A stretch of 64,000 nucleotides of DNA from Paludibacteraceae bacterium. Lineage in GTDB: Bacteria; Bacteroidota; Bacteroidia; Bacteroidales; Paludibacteraceae. The translations under genes were made by a program, and so were the position numbers. The stretch lies in NCBI GenBank assembly GCA_028694915.1, contig JAQVJY010000005.1:1-64000 (forward strand). The letters are read 5' to 3'. This document shows, piece by piece, positions 47,766-57,239 of the stretch (positions are counted from its first letter, which is position 1; each line of letters begins with the position of its first letter). Under the pieces are notes generated by a model. That model ran no database searches, had not been told where the DNA came from, and saw only the letters and a list, made by a program, of their open reading frames with translations.

Positions 47766-48773
47766 ATGCAACGCACATTATGGGTTGACTATGCACGTGG
47801 CATAGCTATGATTGGAGTCATGGTTGTACATTTGTCTGCTTTCCCTAATGAATTAATCAAATGGATTTATACTTGGCTCATCCCTCTATTTTTCTTTGTT
47901 GCTGGATATGTAAATAACATAAGCCGACAGGGCTCTTTCACGGTATATATTAAACACCAAACTAGGCGTTTAATCATTCCTTATATTTGCTTTAATTGTA
48001 TCAATTATATTTATTGGATTTGCATAGGACGTAATTTTGGTATTTCCATTGATAATAACATAGAGGTATGGCATCCTTTGATTGGCATTTTATATGGTAA
48101 TGCGTCATGGTTAACACATGCTGTTCCACTTTGGTTTATTCCATGCTTATTGACAACTGAAACATTATTCTTTTTAATAAGGAAACTGTCCACTCGAAAG
48201 CAGCGGCTGACAACAGTCATCACTACCCTCTCAATTGGTTTTTTATTATATACAACACTCCCAAATCAATTACCATGGAGTTTCGCTCAAGCATTTACTA
48301 TGCTAACCTTTTATCTATTTGGTAATTTATCTAAAACAATAAACATTAAAAATACGGCCAACTTGTCTTTGTTATCACTTGTCTTTATTACGACAGTCTT
48401 ATCCATCACCTTTTTACCTATCCTGAGCATTGCAAACGTAGCCTATAACACTCTGGGAAATTACTGGTTCTTTCTCATGACATCTTTTATAGGCATTACA
48501 TCTATCACGTTGTCTATGATTTTAATAGAACGCAAGTTTCACAACATAAAATTACTGGCTTTTCTTGGACAAAATACATTATTCATTATGTCATGCCATC
48601 TGATATTATATGCTTGCATAAAAGGTTTTACATGCTTTATTTTAAAATTACCTTTAGATATTTATCACAATATATACGTTAACATTCTGCTCGTATGTAG
48701 CACAATACTCATATCCATACCATTTATAATTGGTGCGAACAAATACACCCCTTGGCTGGTTGGTAAAAAATAA
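47766..48773 (+). CDS. acyltransferase-3 family membrane protein
   Basis: 335 residues with about ten membrane helices. The start LWVDYARGIAMIGVMVVHLS is the acyltransferase-3 hallmark (R and H that form the acyl-CoA site), followed by IPLFFFVAGYVNN. Such proteins O-acetylate or succinylate surface glycans. Placed between porZ and two phosphoethanolamine transferases, so an envelope-glycan target is likely; the exact acceptor is unknown. Confidence 0.82.
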   Translation: MQRTLWVDYARGIAMIGVMVVHLSAFPNELIKWIYTWLIPLFFFVAGYVNNISRQGSFTVYIKHQTRRLIIPYICFNCINYIYWICIGRNFGISIDNNIEVWHPLIGILYGNASWLTHAVPLWFIPCLLTTETLFFLIRKLSTRKQRLTTVITTLSIGFLLYTTLPNQLPWSFAQAFTMLTFYLFGNLSKTINIKNTANLSLLSLVFITTVLSITFLPILSIANVAYNTLGNYWFFLMTSFIGITSITLSMILIERKFHNIKLLAFLGQNTLFIMSCHLILYACIKGFTCFILKLPLDIYHNIYVNILLVCSTILISIPFIIGANKYTPWLVGKK

Positions 48774-48777
48774 AAAA

Positions 48778-50313
48778 ATGATTGGGGATTTACGACATAA
48801 CGATTGGCTACGCTGGATTGCACATAGTATTTTATGCGCTATATTCATCGGAATCTTTACGGTAACTGATTTCTGGGGCACACCTCTCAACTCCACAAAA
48901 GACTACTTAATAATACTTTCACATTGGGCAAGTATTGTTTTTGCGTGCACGTGCGTTAATCTAATACTAACGCTTCTACCTCACCGTGGCTTTGTTATCG
49001 TGTACGCTACTATAACTTTTTTAGCATCGATTTTAGCATTTTATCGCTACACAATGAATTTTACGCTGAACACGATGATGCTGGATATTATTTTACAAAA
49101 CGATCTAGCCGTTTCCGCAGATATGCTGGAATGGCCTATATTCGTTTGGGTCTTATGTGCCACAACTATAAGCATTCTTATCGCTAACCTACGTAAACAA
49201 TACATAATAAAAATCAAAAACCGTTGGACAATTGGGACAGTAATATTAGCAAGTCTTACGTTGATTTTACTACTAGCGCCAACCAGTCGGTTTTCACGCC
49301 CAATATTAAATAGAATTCCATTTAATATTGTTGAGATGACCACAAAATACATTTCTGAACGTCAAGAAATAACTAATGAACGTCCACGTGTATTCAAAAC
49401 TGCAAATGCCCAATCAGACAGTCTCACTGTAGTCTTTATTATTGGAGAAGCATTACGACCAAGTAATCTCCACATCAATGGGTATAGACGGGAAAATACA
49501 CCCAATATGGAGCGATTAGGGGTTGTATCATTCGATAGCGTTTGGTCCGACTATGTCTACACCAATCGCAGTGTCCCGCACATACTAACACGTGCAGATA
49601 CATCAAATCCAAACCTTGCCTACACAGAGCGTTCATTTATAGATGTGTTTAACGCAGCTGGTTTTAATACAATTTTTCTTGGTAATCAAGATGCAGAAAA
49701 ACCATACGCCTATTTCACAAAAGAAGCACAAACTAGTATTTTTGTCAATCTATCAAAAGGCGTATATAATTATGACAAATGGCTGGATGAGGATATTTTA
49801 CCAGTATATCAAAAAGAATTAGCGAAAAATAACAAACAACAATTATTCGTATTACACACTATCGGATCTCATTGGTGGTACAACGTTCATTATTCTGATA
49901 GCTTCGAAATTTATAAGCCTGTTATGAAATCTCGTATTGTTGCTAGTTGTGATTCAATGGAAATCGTAAATTCATACGACAATACAGTCGCTTATACAGA
50001 TTGGTTCATTTCACAAATAATTGAACCATTAAAAAACCTGAATGCCATATGTATTTTTTTATCTGATCATGGTGAAGCTTTGGGGGAAAATGGACAATGG
50101 TTACACGCGTCCGAATCCACCATGATGAATTGGACAGCGGCTTTTGTTTGGATGTCAGACAACTACAAACAAAAACATCCTTATTTTAATCAAAACATCA
50201 ATCATAATAAACATCAATTTTACAAAACAGACTTCCTATTTCATTCAGTTATAGATGCTGCGGATATACAAACAGATATTTTAGATACAACCTTTAGTAT
50301 TTTTAGAGAATAA
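48778..50313 (+). CDS. phosphoethanolamine transferase 1 (EptA/sulfatase family)
   Basis: 511 residues: about five N-terminal membrane helices (to about 170), then a periplasmic sulfatase-fold domain. Metal and catalytic signatures: VFIIGEALRPSNLHINGY, nucleophile Thr262 in TNRSVP, LHTIGSHWWYNVHY and FLSDHGEALGE. Transfers phosphoethanolamine from phosphatidylethanolamine to lipid A or core sugars. The first signature is GEALR rather than GETAR. ATG 48778 follows the acyltransferase stop by 4 bases. Its stop overlaps the next start. Confidence 0.85.
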   Translation: MIGDLRHNDWLRWIAHSILCAIFIGIFTVTDFWGTPLNSTKDYLIILSHWASIVFACTCVNLILTLLPHRGFVIVYATITFLASILAFYRYTMNFTLNTMMLDIILQNDLAVSADMLEWPIFVWVLCATTISILIANLRKQYIIKIKNRWTIGTVILASLTLILLLAPTSRFSRPILNRIPFNIVEMTTKYISERQEITNERPRVFKTANAQSDSLTVVFIIGEALRPSNLHINGYRRENTPNMERLGVVSFDSVWSDYVYTNRSVPHILTRADTSNPNLAYTERSFIDVFNAAGFNTIFLGNQDAEKPYAYFTKEAQTSIFVNLSKGVYNYDKWLDEDILPVYQKELAKNNKQQLFVLHTIGSHWWYNVHYSDSFEIYKPVMKSRIVASCDSMEIVNSYDNTVAYTDWFISQIIEPLKNLNAICIFLSDHGEALGENGQWLHASESTMMNWTAAFVWMSDNYKQKHPYFNQNINHNKHQFYKTDFLFHSVIDAADIQTDILDTTFSIFRE

Positions 50314-52082
50314 TGCCTACAAACCCATTTAAAGATAAAATCCATATATCGCAACAATCGGCGCTTATAATTATACTAGCTATCATCGTATTGTTACCAA
50401 ACCTATTGGCCACTTTTATAGCTATCGATTTAGGTTCATTTTGGATGAGATTATGTTACCTGATTGGTTCGATATTGATTTTTCTTATACCTGCCACGGT
50501 GCTCAAAGCACGTTGGTTTTTTGCTTTTAACAGCGTAACGCTTATCATTGGCTTGGTTGAATTAACACATTTAATCATAAACAAAGCAACCACTTCGCTA
50601 CTCTTTGTTTATACCATTTTGATATCAGAAACGGGAGAAGCGGTAGAACTTTGGTCAACGGCTTGGCCTCTTATACTGATTGTTATTTTATTGTTTATAC
50701 ATTATTGGAAAAGCATTTTTCATCGATTGGATAATACGTACTTATTCCCAAGCAAAGTGCGACGCTATATTATATATGTCATTTTACTGTCTCTAGCGTT
50801 ATTTGGCGGTGCTTACAAAGCCAACGACCAACTTCTAAATACATTGGAAATTCCGATTCACAATGAAAAAATACGGACTGAATATTTATCTTTTGGTGAA
50901 AAGATTTTCCCACTCAATTTAATAATGCATGCCTACAAAATTGGTGTCATTAACCAAGACATCGAAAACCAAAAGAAACAACACGAATCATTCTCATTTG
51001 GAATAAAAAAACAGAAAAAACGCCCTAAAGAAATCGTCGTACTGGTAATAGGAGAAACTGCGCGCTACGGCAATTTTGGGATTAATGGTTATGCACGTAA
51101 CACCACACCGCGACTCAGTAAACGCACGAATCTTATATCCTTTGATAGCACTTACGCTATTGCCAATTTAACCACCGTATCGGTTCCATTTATTTTATCA
51201 CGTGCCACACCACAAACAACAGATTTGTTTAACAAGGAAAAATCTGTTGTAGAAGCATTCCAAGAAGCGGGTTATCACACAGCATGGATTGCCAACCAAA
51301 GTTTTGGTAACAAATTACTGATGCCAATTTCGAGTTCATGTGATTACACACATTATTTGCCAGCTGATATCACAAATCACCAAAATCGTGACATCAAACT
51401 ATTAGATTATTTACAACCACTGCTAGACAAGGAAAAAGACCGACAATTTATCGTTTTACATTCGTTAGGATGCCATTTCAAATATAATTACCGTTATCCA
51501 AAAGAGTTTGCACGGTTTCAGCCCGATTTAAATAGTGAAACCGATGTGACCGCTTTTTTGGACAAATATAACCTGCGTAAGTTGGAAGATATTTCAGGAA
51601 AGCTAGACAACCAGCCGCTAATGACAGAAGTAAAAACCTTGATAGTGAATTCGTATGACAATGCCATTTTATATACTGATTATTTTCTCGATAGCACCAT
51701 TGAGCGGTTAGAAAAAACAGGTAAATCATGCATTTTAATATACGTGGGCGACCATGGCGAAAATTTATTGGATGATGATCGCCACATGTTCTTACACGGG
51801 ACATACAGTGGTAGTGCATACGAATATCATGTTCCTATGATGGTTTGGTATTCAAACAAATATAAGCGATTACATCCTCAAAAAATTGCGGCCTTACAGG
51901 AGAATAAATCAAAAAGAATGTCGTCGATGGTAATTTTCAATTCACTAATTGATATGGCTAGCATTCACTATGCCAATTTGGATAGTTCGTTAAGCATAGT
52001 AAACCCTCGATTGCAAAGCCGCGACACGATTTGGGGACTTGATGCCAATATAAAATTGATAAAAATTCCAACACAAAAATAA
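50313..52082 (+). CDS. phosphoethanolamine transferase 2 (EptA family)
   Basis: 589 residues, paralogue of the upstream protein but closer to canonical EptA: VLVIGETARYGNFGINGY, nucleophile Thr287 in TTVSVPF, LHSLGCHFKYNYRYP, YVGDHGENL and the His in DRHMFLHGTY. Membrane helices occupy about 15-165. The TAATG overlap shows translational coupling. Two paralogues in one operon suggest two acceptor positions (for example both lipid A ends) or two glycans; inference only. Confidence 0.88.
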   Translation: MPTNPFKDKIHISQQSALIIILAIIVLLPNLLATFIAIDLGSFWMRLCYLIGSILIFLIPATVLKARWFFAFNSVTLIIGLVELTHLIINKATTSLLFVYTILISETGEAVELWSTAWPLILIVILLFIHYWKSIFHRLDNTYLFPSKVRRYIIYVILLSLALFGGAYKANDQLLNTLEIPIHNEKIRTEYLSFGEKIFPLNLIMHAYKIGVINQDIENQKKQHESFSFGIKKQKKRPKEIVVLVIGETARYGNFGINGYARNTTPRLSKRTNLISFDSTYAIANLTTVSVPFILSRATPQTTDLFNKEKSVVEAFQEAGYHTAWIANQSFGNKLLMPISSSCDYTHYLPADITNHQNRDIKLLDYLQPLLDKEKDRQFIVLHSLGCHFKYNYRYPKEFARFQPDLNSETDVTAFLDKYNLRKLEDISGKLDNQPLMTEVKTLIVNSYDNAILYTDYFLDSTIERLEKTGKSCILIYVGDHGENLLDDDRHMFLHGTYSGSAYEYHVPMMVWYSNKYKRLHPQKIAALQENKSKRMSSMVIFNSLIDMASIHYANLDSSLSIVNPRLQSRDTIWGLDANIKLIKIPTQK

Positions 52083-52088
52083 GGACTT

Positions 52089-52910
52089 ATGCGACAGATT
52101 TTTACAGTAATTCTTATAATTTCGAGTTTGTGGTTCACCAAGTTGTATGCGCAAGCATCAGAACCATTTGTCAATCACACATGGTCTATTGGTGCGGGGA
52201 ATATGACACTGCATGATAGCTACCTATCGCCAGCCACCTACTCGGGACTAAATTTGACTTTGGACGTAGCAGAAAGTGCTTTTTATAAAAATTGTAACGA
52301 AAAAATATCGTGGAACACACGCCTACAGCTTTCCTTTGGAGACACCTACAATCCCGCAAAAACGGCATCTATCAACTATTTTGGAGGAATTATCGGATAT
52401 GGTAGCCACTACCATTTTCAACCATTGCACAACTTAACCATTATGACTGGAGCATTTGTCAATGTAGAAGGTGCACTCAAATACAATAGTCGCAACGTGA
52501 ATAATATGGGCTCTGGCGACCTCAATACCACCATGTACGCATCAGCCATCATGCGTTACAAGCTACGCACTATTTTTTTACATACGAATATTCAATATGA
52601 ATTGATGACGCCAGTTTTAGGATGTATGTTTATTCCAGAAATGGGACACTCTTACTATGAAATTTACGAGAATCTCCCAGATGATTTAGACAAAATCACT
52701 CATTTTTCATCTTTTCATAACAAACAAGGCATCCAAGGAAAATTCACACTCGATTTTCTACTAAAAAACGTAACACTGCGTGCTGGATTTGCACACAACA
52801 ACCAAACGTGGCAAGGTAACGACTTGAAATTCAAACAATCGCAGTTTAATATTTTTATAGGAGCCACATACAATATAATCCGATTGGGCGGTAAAAACGC
52901 AGAAAAATAA
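52089..52910 (+). CDS. DUF3316-like outer membrane protein
   Basis: 273 residues, signal peptide ending TKLYAQ. Mature part is a small beta barrel: TWSIGAGNMTLHDSYLSPATYSG (the opening of DUF3316 proteins), ISWNTRLQLSFGDTYN, GIIGYGSHYHFQPL and a final strand SQFNIFIGATYNIIRL. Function unknown. Six bases after the second transferase, so in the same envelope operon. Confidence 0.7.
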   Translation: MRQIFTVILIISSLWFTKLYAQASEPFVNHTWSIGAGNMTLHDSYLSPATYSGLNLTLDVAESAFYKNCNEKISWNTRLQLSFGDTYNPAKTASINYFGGIIGYGSHYHFQPLHNLTIMTGAFVNVEGALKYNSRNVNNMGSGDLNTTMYASAIMRYKLRTIFLHTNIQYELMTPVLGCMFIPEMGHSYYEIYENLPDDLDKITHFSSFHNKQGIQGKFTLDFLLKNVTLRAGFAHNNQTWQGNDLKFKQSQFNIFIGATYNIIRLGGKNAEK

Positions 52911-52955
52911 GTCACTGAGATTTACTAATTTTCACTCACACTCTAAACAAACGCC

Positions 52956-53975
52956 ATGAAACGAACCATACTCATTGCATTCAGTACCATTGTATTATTG
53001 GTCAGTTGCGAAGATAACGCTTATAAAACCTTCGATTCCAATCCATACACCAATTTTGATGCCTTATGGGAAACACTCGATCAAAAATATTGCTATTTTG
53101 AAACCAAAAATTTGGATTGGGATGGTGTAAAAATAGTTTATCGTGCCAAATTGACACACGTAAAAACCGCTTTTGATTTATTCGATGTGTGCGCCCAAAT
53201 GCTCGACACATTGCAAGATGGACACGTTAATCTGTATTCATCTTTCGATATATCGCGTTGCACAGGTTGGTTCGACAACTATCCAGCCAACTACAACGAC
53301 AATATCGTGTATGGTACGAACTATTTAGGTTCTAATTACCGTATTGCAGGCGGTTTTCATTACGGGCTCATCAACAACGGAGAAATTGGTTACATACGTT
53401 ATCGCGATTTTTCAAACGGCTTTACAAGTGCAAATTTCTCGTACATGGATTACTATTTTAAAGATTGCAAAGGCATTATTATTGACGTACGAAATAACGG
53501 AGGCGGTCAGCTCGATTACAGCAAAAATTTTGCGTCGTGTTTTTTTACCGAGAAAACCATTACAGGTTATATGCGTCACAAAACAGGTTTTGGTCACACT
53601 GATTTTTCGGAGATGCAACCGATGTATGTGGATCCCGCATTAGCCCCTATCGATTGGAGCGAACGAAAAGTGGTGGTACTTTGTAATCGTCGCTGTTACA
53701 GTGCAACCAACGATTTTGTAACGAAAATGTTACAAGCACCAAACGTCACGGTAATTGGCGGCAAAACTGGCGGAGGAGGCGGTATGCCACTTTCAAGTGA
53801 ATTACCCAATGGTTGGATGGTTCGTTTTTCGGCTGTGCCCATGTACGATCAAAATGGCTCCGAAATTGAATTTGGAGTCAATCCTGACATTCAAATTAAC
53901 ACCACCGAAGAAGACGCTGCAACTGGAAAAGATACGATTATTGAATACGCTATCAATTTATTAAAAAGCAATTAA
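52956..53975 (+). CDS. S41 family peptidase lipoprotein
   Basis: 339 residues. Lipobox VLLVSC (Cys18). The N-terminal part has FDALWETLDQKYCYF and LLDTLQDGHVNL-type sequence (MLDTLQDGHVNLYS) of the S41 group; the core has GYIRYRDF, IIIDVRNNGGGQ, the catalytic-type Ser in RRCYSATNDF and VIGGKTGGGGGMP near where the base Lys lies. A PDZ domain is not clearly visible, as in short Bacteroidetes S41 proteins. Likely a periplasmic or surface protease. GSCFA follows 2 bases later. Confidence 0.8.
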   Translation: MKRTILIAFSTIVLLVSCEDNAYKTFDSNPYTNFDALWETLDQKYCYFETKNLDWDGVKIVYRAKLTHVKTAFDLFDVCAQMLDTLQDGHVNLYSSFDISRCTGWFDNYPANYNDNIVYGTNYLGSNYRIAGGFHYGLINNGEIGYIRYRDFSNGFTSANFSYMDYYFKDCKGIIIDVRNNGGGQLDYSKNFASCFFTEKTITGYMRHKTGFGHTDFSEMQPMYVDPALAPIDWSERKVVVLCNRRCYSATNDFVTKMLQAPNVTVIGGKTGGGGGMPLSSELPNGWMVRFSAVPMYDQNGSEIEFGVNPDIQINTTEEDAATGKDTIIEYAINLLKSN

Positions 53976-53977
53976 GT

Positions 53978-54916
53978 ATGAATTTCAGAACAGTTATAAC
54001 CATACCCAAACAGAAGCCGATCAATTACCAACAACGAATCTTATTGTTGGGGTCTTGCTTTAGCGAGAATATAGGGCAAAAGTTAATCGATTATCATCTG
54101 CCTTGTTTGAGTAATCCGTTTGGAATTCTTTATAATCCATTGTCAATAGCACAAACCGTGCAACGACTGATGGTCGAACAGCCATTTGCAGAAGAAGAAC
54201 TTTTTGAGCACCACGGGCTCTATCACAGTTGGGCGCATCACGGAAGTTTTTCAACGGCTTCAAAAGAAGAAACGCTGGCGAAGATTAACACACGTTACTA
54301 CAAAGCCTCCAAGCATTTACAACAAAGCGAGGTATTATTAATCACTTTCGGGTCATCCTGGGTGTACGAATACCGTGGAACGGCGGTAGCCAATTGTCAC
54401 AAAGTAGCAGAAACAGAATTCACACGACGACGCTTAACAGTAGCAGAAATTGTGAACACCTATTCAGAATTGATAAAAAATCTATTAGAACATAATCCGC
54501 ATCTAAGGGTGATTTTTTCGGTCAGTCCTATACGTTACATGCGCCAAGGAGCAAGCGAAAACCAAACTAATAAAGCTATTTTATTATTAGCCGTTGAAGC
54601 GCTTGCTGAACGATTTGAAAACGTCACTTACTTCCCAGCATACGAAATTGTGCTAGACGAGTTACGCGATTACCGCTTTTTTGCCGAAGATATGATTCAT
54701 CCATCAAAAGTAGCAATTGACTATATTTGGGAACGATTTGTCGATGCATTTTTCGACCAAGAAACACAGAAGCTGCTTCCTGAAATTGAAAAGCTGAATA
54801 AACTCGTAGAACATAGACCTCTACATAAAGATACTACTGACTACCAAAAATTTATAGCTTATAAAGAAACACTCATGGCAGAGTTTTCAAAACGATATCC
54901 GACATTGATTTTTTGA
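53978..54916 (+). CDS. GSCFA-domain protein (SGNH-like hydrolase)
   Basis: 312 residues named by the motif GSCFSENIG near residue 27, with NPFGILYNPLSIAQ, ITFGSSWVYEY and SVSPIRYMRQGASENQTNKA, DMIHPSKVAIDYIWERF. The G-S-C-F and D-x-I-H-P blocks resemble the SGNH/GDSL Ser and His regions, so a surface esterase on glycans is plausible but unproven. Closes the operon beginning with rdgB. The 112-base gap behind it carries a strong promoter for the next gene. Confidence 0.85.
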   Translation: MNFRTVITIPKQKPINYQQRILLLGSCFSENIGQKLIDYHLPCLSNPFGILYNPLSIAQTVQRLMVEQPFAEEELFEHHGLYHSWAHHGSFSTASKEETLAKINTRYYKASKHLQQSEVLLITFGSSWVYEYRGTAVANCHKVAETEFTRRRLTVAEIVNTYSELIKNLLEHNPHLRVIFSVSPIRYMRQGASENQTNKAILLLAVEALAERFENVTYFPAYEIVLDELRDYRFFAEDMIHPSKVAIDYIWERFVDAFFDQETQKLLPEIEKLNKLVEHRPLHKDTTDYQKFIAYKETLMAEFSKRYPTLIF

Positions 54917-54973
54917 AACAAACATATAAATAGCAGAAAAGCATAGTTAACACGCCTTTTTTTGATGCAACAC

Positions 54974-55004
54974 TTTGATACACGAAAAAAAAATGTTATT
55001 TTTG
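54974..55004 (+). promoter_or_regulatory. promoter of the pRiA4b-type gene
   Basis: TTTG (54974-54977), exactly 19 bases, TATTTTTG (54997-55004): the best full promoter match in the window. Confidence 0.7.
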
Positions 55005-55028
55005 AACCCATAAAAACTAACACAACTC

Positions 55029-55571
55029 ATGGTTTATAAATTTTTACTTTTATCGGACGAAGCGGACAATTTTAGCCGCGAAATTGAGATTAGTTCAGAT
55101 GCAACTTTCTTTCAATTTCACGAAACCATTCTTGAATCAGTGGGCTACAACAAAGACCAAATTACCTCATTCTTTATCTGTGGCGACAATTGGGAAAAAC
55201 GTGAAGAAATTAACCTCATCGAAATGGATTCTAGCTCAGAATATGACAATTTCGTGATGGAAGATACGCGTTTGGATGAGTTCGTCGAAGACGAAGGTCA
55301 ACGTTTGTTGTATGTTTTTGATAATTTGACCGAACGCTCATTTTTCATTGAATTAAAAGCGGTTATGCCAGGCAGAAACCTCTCCGCTGGCGTTTGTACC
55401 TTGATCAAAGGCAAAGCACCTGTACAAACTATGGATATCGATGATTTTGCAGCAAATCAAAAAGTCAATTTCGACACCGAATTTTATGGTGATGAAGAAT
55501 TTGACTTAGAAGAACTCGACGAAAATAGTTTCGGCGATGTTACCTTTGATGAAAACGGTCGAGAAATTTAA
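55029..55571 (+). CDS. pRiA4b ORF-3-like acidic protein
   Basis: 180 residues, very acidic C-terminus (DEEFDLEELDENSFGD). The folded part reads YKFLLLSDEADNFSREIEI, FFQFHETILESVGYNKDQI and SFFICGDNWEKREEI, the layout of the pRiA4b ORF-3 family, of unknown function though often near mobile DNA elsewhere. Here it has its own strong promoter and lies in core genome next to miaA. Confidence 0.7.
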   Translation: MVYKFLLLSDEADNFSREIEISSDATFFQFHETILESVGYNKDQITSFFICGDNWEKREEINLIEMDSSSEYDNFVMEDTRLDEFVEDEGQRLLYVFDNLTERSFFIELKAVMPGRNLSAGVCTLIKGKAPVQTMDIDDFAANQKVNFDTEFYGDEEFDLEELDENSFGDVTFDENGREI

Positions 55572-55652
55572 GTTCATACCATCACATAAATGCTCGATTT
55601 ATCGGGCATTTGTTTTCTAAATCGTTAACGAACGACTTAAAATACGCATCTT

Positions 55653-56549
55653 TTGAATACACTTTTTGTTATTGTAGGCCCCACAGGAGTTGGCAAAACC
55701 GACATTAGTCTTCAACTTGCCAAATTATTAGGTTGTGCCATTTTTTCGTGCGACTCGCGCCAAATATTTCGCGAGTTGAAAATAGGTACAGCCGCACCTT
55801 CGGAAAAACAATTACAAGCAGCAACGCATTTTTTTATCGGTAACAAATCTATTTTTGAGACATATAGTGCCGGGCAATTCGAACTTGATGCCATTCCAAT
55901 GATTGAATCAGAGTTGAAACGTACCGAAAACACATTACTTGTTGGAGGTTCTATGCTTTACGTGGACGCCATTTGTAAAGGCATCGACGACATTCCAACC
56001 ATCGATCCTCAAATACGACAAGACATTCTTGATTTTTATCAGCAAGAAGGCATTGAGGGTGTACGTCGTAAATTAAAAATGCTCGATCCTTTACATTATC
56101 AAGAAGTGGATTTAATGAACGTAAAACGCATGTTACATGCCTTGGAAGTTTGTACCATGACAGGGCGTCCATTTTCAGACTTACGCACACAATCGATAAA
56201 AAAGCGCTCATTTAAAATCATCAAAATAGGGCTCACTCGCCCACGCGAAGAACTTTATGAACGTATCAACCAACGTGTGTTACAAATGATGGACGAAGGA
56301 TTAGAAGCTGAAGCGCGGCAATTCTATCCACACAAGCATCTGAATTCGCTCAACACGGTTGGCTATAAAGAATTATTTAACTATTTCGATGGCATTTGGA
56401 CTAAAGAGTTTGCCATCAATATGATTCAACAAAACTCGCGACGTTATGCCAAGAAGCAATTAACTTGGTTCAATCGCGATAAAGAGATACATTGGTTTCA
56501 CCCTCAACAAACAGACGAAATAATAACCTTTGTAAAAGCACACGTATAA
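55653..56549 (+). CDS. miaA: tRNA dimethylallyltransferase MiaA
   Basis: Adds dimethylallyl to A37 of tRNAs reading UNN codons, using the MEP-pathway product DMAPP (ispG is in this window). 298 residues: P-loop GPTGVGKTD, SCDSRQIFREL, GTAAPS, GGSMLYVDAIC, and VDLMNVKRMLHALEV. The start is TTG: an in-frame stop TAA lies at 55638-55640 and no ATG or GTG is available before the P-loop. Confidence 0.94.
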   Translation: MNTLFVIVGPTGVGKTDISLQLAKLLGCAIFSCDSRQIFRELKIGTAAPSEKQLQAATHFFIGNKSIFETYSAGQFELDAIPMIESELKRTENTLLVGGSMLYVDAICKGIDDIPTIDPQIRQDILDFYQQEGIEGVRRKLKMLDPLHYQEVDLMNVKRMLHALEVCTMTGRPFSDLRTQSIKKRSFKIIKIGLTRPREELYERINQRVLQMMDEGLEAEARQFYPHKHLNSLNTVGYKELFNYFDGIWTKEFAINMIQQNSRRYAKKQLTWFNRDKEIHWFHPQQTDEIITFVKAHV

Positions 56550-56565
56550 GCAACTCATTGTAATT

Positions 56566-57201
56566 ATGTTCCAAACCATCCTAACAGGCATCATCATCGG
56601 TTTATTCATATCAGTTCCAGTGGGACCGATAGGAATTCTGTGCATTCAACGCACGGTAAACCGTGGTCGTGCACATGGCATTATGACAGGTTTAGGAGCC
56701 ACTACATCTGATTTAATTTATGCTGTTTTAGTGGGATTTAGTATGAGTTTTGTTATCAACTTTATTGAAACACACCAAGTGATGATTCAAATTGTGGGCA
56801 GCCTTATTATCTTCGGTTTTGGCCTACATATATTTCGTACAAATCCCGTACGGCAACTATCGTCAGCAGGCAAACCGTCTAAAGGAAGTTATGCCAACGA
56901 TTTCTTTTCAGCCTTTGGATTATGTTTTAGCAACCCACTTATTATATTTTTGCTTATCGGTTTATTTGCTCGTTTTCAATTCTTTACACCAACTCAAACA
57001 CTTTTTGAACACATTGTAGGATTAATCGCTATTTTGGTGGGAGCATTTGCATGGTGGCTTTTACTCACTTTAATTGTGGGAAAATTGCGCAATCAATTTA
57101 ACGTACGTGGACTTTGGATTTTAAATAAAATAACTGGTGCTATTTTGATGTTACTAAGTATTGGTGGCATTGTAATGGCCTTATTAGGTATTTCGTTATA
57201 A
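56566..57201 (+). CDS. LysE/RhtB-type exporter
   Basis: 211 residues, six helices. N-terminal GLFISVPVGPIGILCIQRTVNRGR and GLGATTSDLIYAVLVGF match LysE translocators, which export amino acids or other small metabolites. Helix 5-6 includes GLCFSNPLIIFLLIGLF (the N-P motif). It follows miaA by 16 bases and precedes nadE by 38, so cotranscription is likely. Confidence 0.85.
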   Translation: MFQTILTGIIIGLFISVPVGPIGILCIQRTVNRGRAHGIMTGLGATTSDLIYAVLVGFSMSFVINFIETHQVMIQIVGSLIIFGFGLHIFRTNPVRQLSSAGKPSKGSYANDFFSAFGLCFSNPLIIFLLIGLFARFQFFTPTQTLFEHIVGLIAILVGAFAWWLLLTLIVGKLRNQFNVRGLWILNKITGAILMLLSIGGIVMALLGISL

Positions 57202-57239
57202 AAACACCCGTTCGATTATTTCCTAAATAATTAGATGAT

